Part shown: piece after piece, positions 63,821 through 64,000 of the stretch | Layout: every line of letters begins with the position of its first letter | Numbering within the stretch: position 1 is the first letter of the stretch | Program-made: the position numbers and the translations under genes | The notes under the pieces: generated by a model | What the model was told of the DNA's origin: nothing | The model's input: only the letters and a program-made list of their open reading frames with translations | Databases searched by the model: none | Assembly: GCF_017876675.1 (NCBI RefSeq) | Contig: NZ_JAGIOI010000001.1 | Span: 3,534,001 to 3,598,000, forward strand | Length of the DNA stretch: 64,000 nucleotides | Origin: Arthrobacter stackebrandtii | Lineage (GTDB): Bacteria > Actinomycetota > Actinomycetes > Actinomycetales > Micrococcaceae | Direction of reading: 5' to 3'

Positions 63821-64000
63821 ATGGACCACACCTCAACCATCACAGCCGTCGAAGCCACCTCGTACTACCGCCACCTCGGCCGGAACCGCTACGAATCGAC
63901 AACCCACGCCCAGGGCGCATGGAACCCGCACGAGCAGCACATGGCGCCCGTTGCCGGCCTCCTCGTCCACGCACTGGAGCAGTTCGAATCCCGAGATGAC
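63821..64000 (+). CDS. Start of a thioesterase-like protein, cut by the window end
   Basis: The first 60 codons from ATG 63821 run to the edge. SYYRHLGRNRYESTTHAQGA, then WNPHEQHMAPVAGLLVHALE, resembles the N-terminus of acyl-CoA thioesterases of the thioesterase-like superfamily. Neighbouring the acyl-CoA ligase, it suggests acyl-CoA turnover. Function is tentative because the catalytic part is outside. Confidence 0.6.
   Translation, partial: MDHTSTITAVEATSYYRHLGRNRYESTTHAQGAWNPHEQHMAPVAGLLVHALEQFESRDD

Overview
The window is ordinary chromosomal DNA from a high-GC Gram-positive actinobacterium, most probably Arthrobacter or a close relative in the Micrococcaceae. The grounds are the tig-clpP1-clpP2-clpX and rne-rplU-rpmA-obg-proB-proA-nadD-rsfS gene orders, a homologue of the mycothiol-dependent nitroreductase Rv2466c, a long actinobacterial RNase E, a class Ib ribonucleotide reductase (nrdHIEF), a translational ileS T-box and frequent GTG/TTG starts. 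The genus is an inference. I see no prophage, insertion sequence, CRISPR array or plasmid gene.

Layout. 1-6.1 kb: 3' part of an Fpg/Nei DNA glycosylase, tRNA-Gly and tRNA-Pro, then trigger factor and the ClpP1/ClpP2/ClpX protease with two ClgR-type operators. 6.2-15 kb: DsbA-like oxidoreductase, DoxX-like and TetR pair, a GT4 glycosyltransferase with an SGNH hydrolase, valS (minus strand), MepB-like, DUF488 and SDR genes. 15-21 kb: ileS under a T-box, folC, a DUF4233 membrane protein, ndk. 21.3-36.9 kb: VKOR (minus), RNase E, a TPP riboswitch with a ThiD-TenA fusion, rplU-rpmA-obgE-proB-proA, a small membrane protein, nadD, a Pro/Ala-rich membrane protein, rsfS and a histidine phosphatase. 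37-43.5 kb: two identical tRNA-Ala genes, a FadR-type regulator with a YchJ-like protein, an aquaglyceroporin, an RsmC/RlmG-like methyltransferase and a ROK regulator. 43.6-52.4 kb: metF-metE, an aldehyde dehydrogenase, a LysR regulator, and an acetyltransferase-TetR-MFS operon behind a perfect palindromic operator. 52.4-57 kb: nrdH-nrdI-nrdE and nrdF with a dense control region. 57-64 kb: VOC protein, YiaA, NUDIX, a nuclease-fold protein of unknown role, cytochrome P450, acyl-CoA ligase, a DedA-like protein with iron-box-like sites, and the start of a thioesterase-like gene.

How the genes work together. Most are housekeeping: protein folding and turnover, tRNA charging, folate, methionine and proline supply, ribosome maturation and deoxynucleotide synthesis. 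The more unusual material is non-coding: a predicted multi-helix RNA between the NrdR-box pair and nrdH, with DnaA-box-like sequences upstream; a DtxR-like iron box and a hairpin between nrdE and nrdF; a dispersed repeat of about 190 bp present twice in opposite orientation with a conserved hairpin, one copy lying between the P450 gene and a displaced duplicate of that gene's 3' end; a GC-rich hairpin element found both between genes and inside an MFS loop; and several intergenic clusters rich in TGCGCA.
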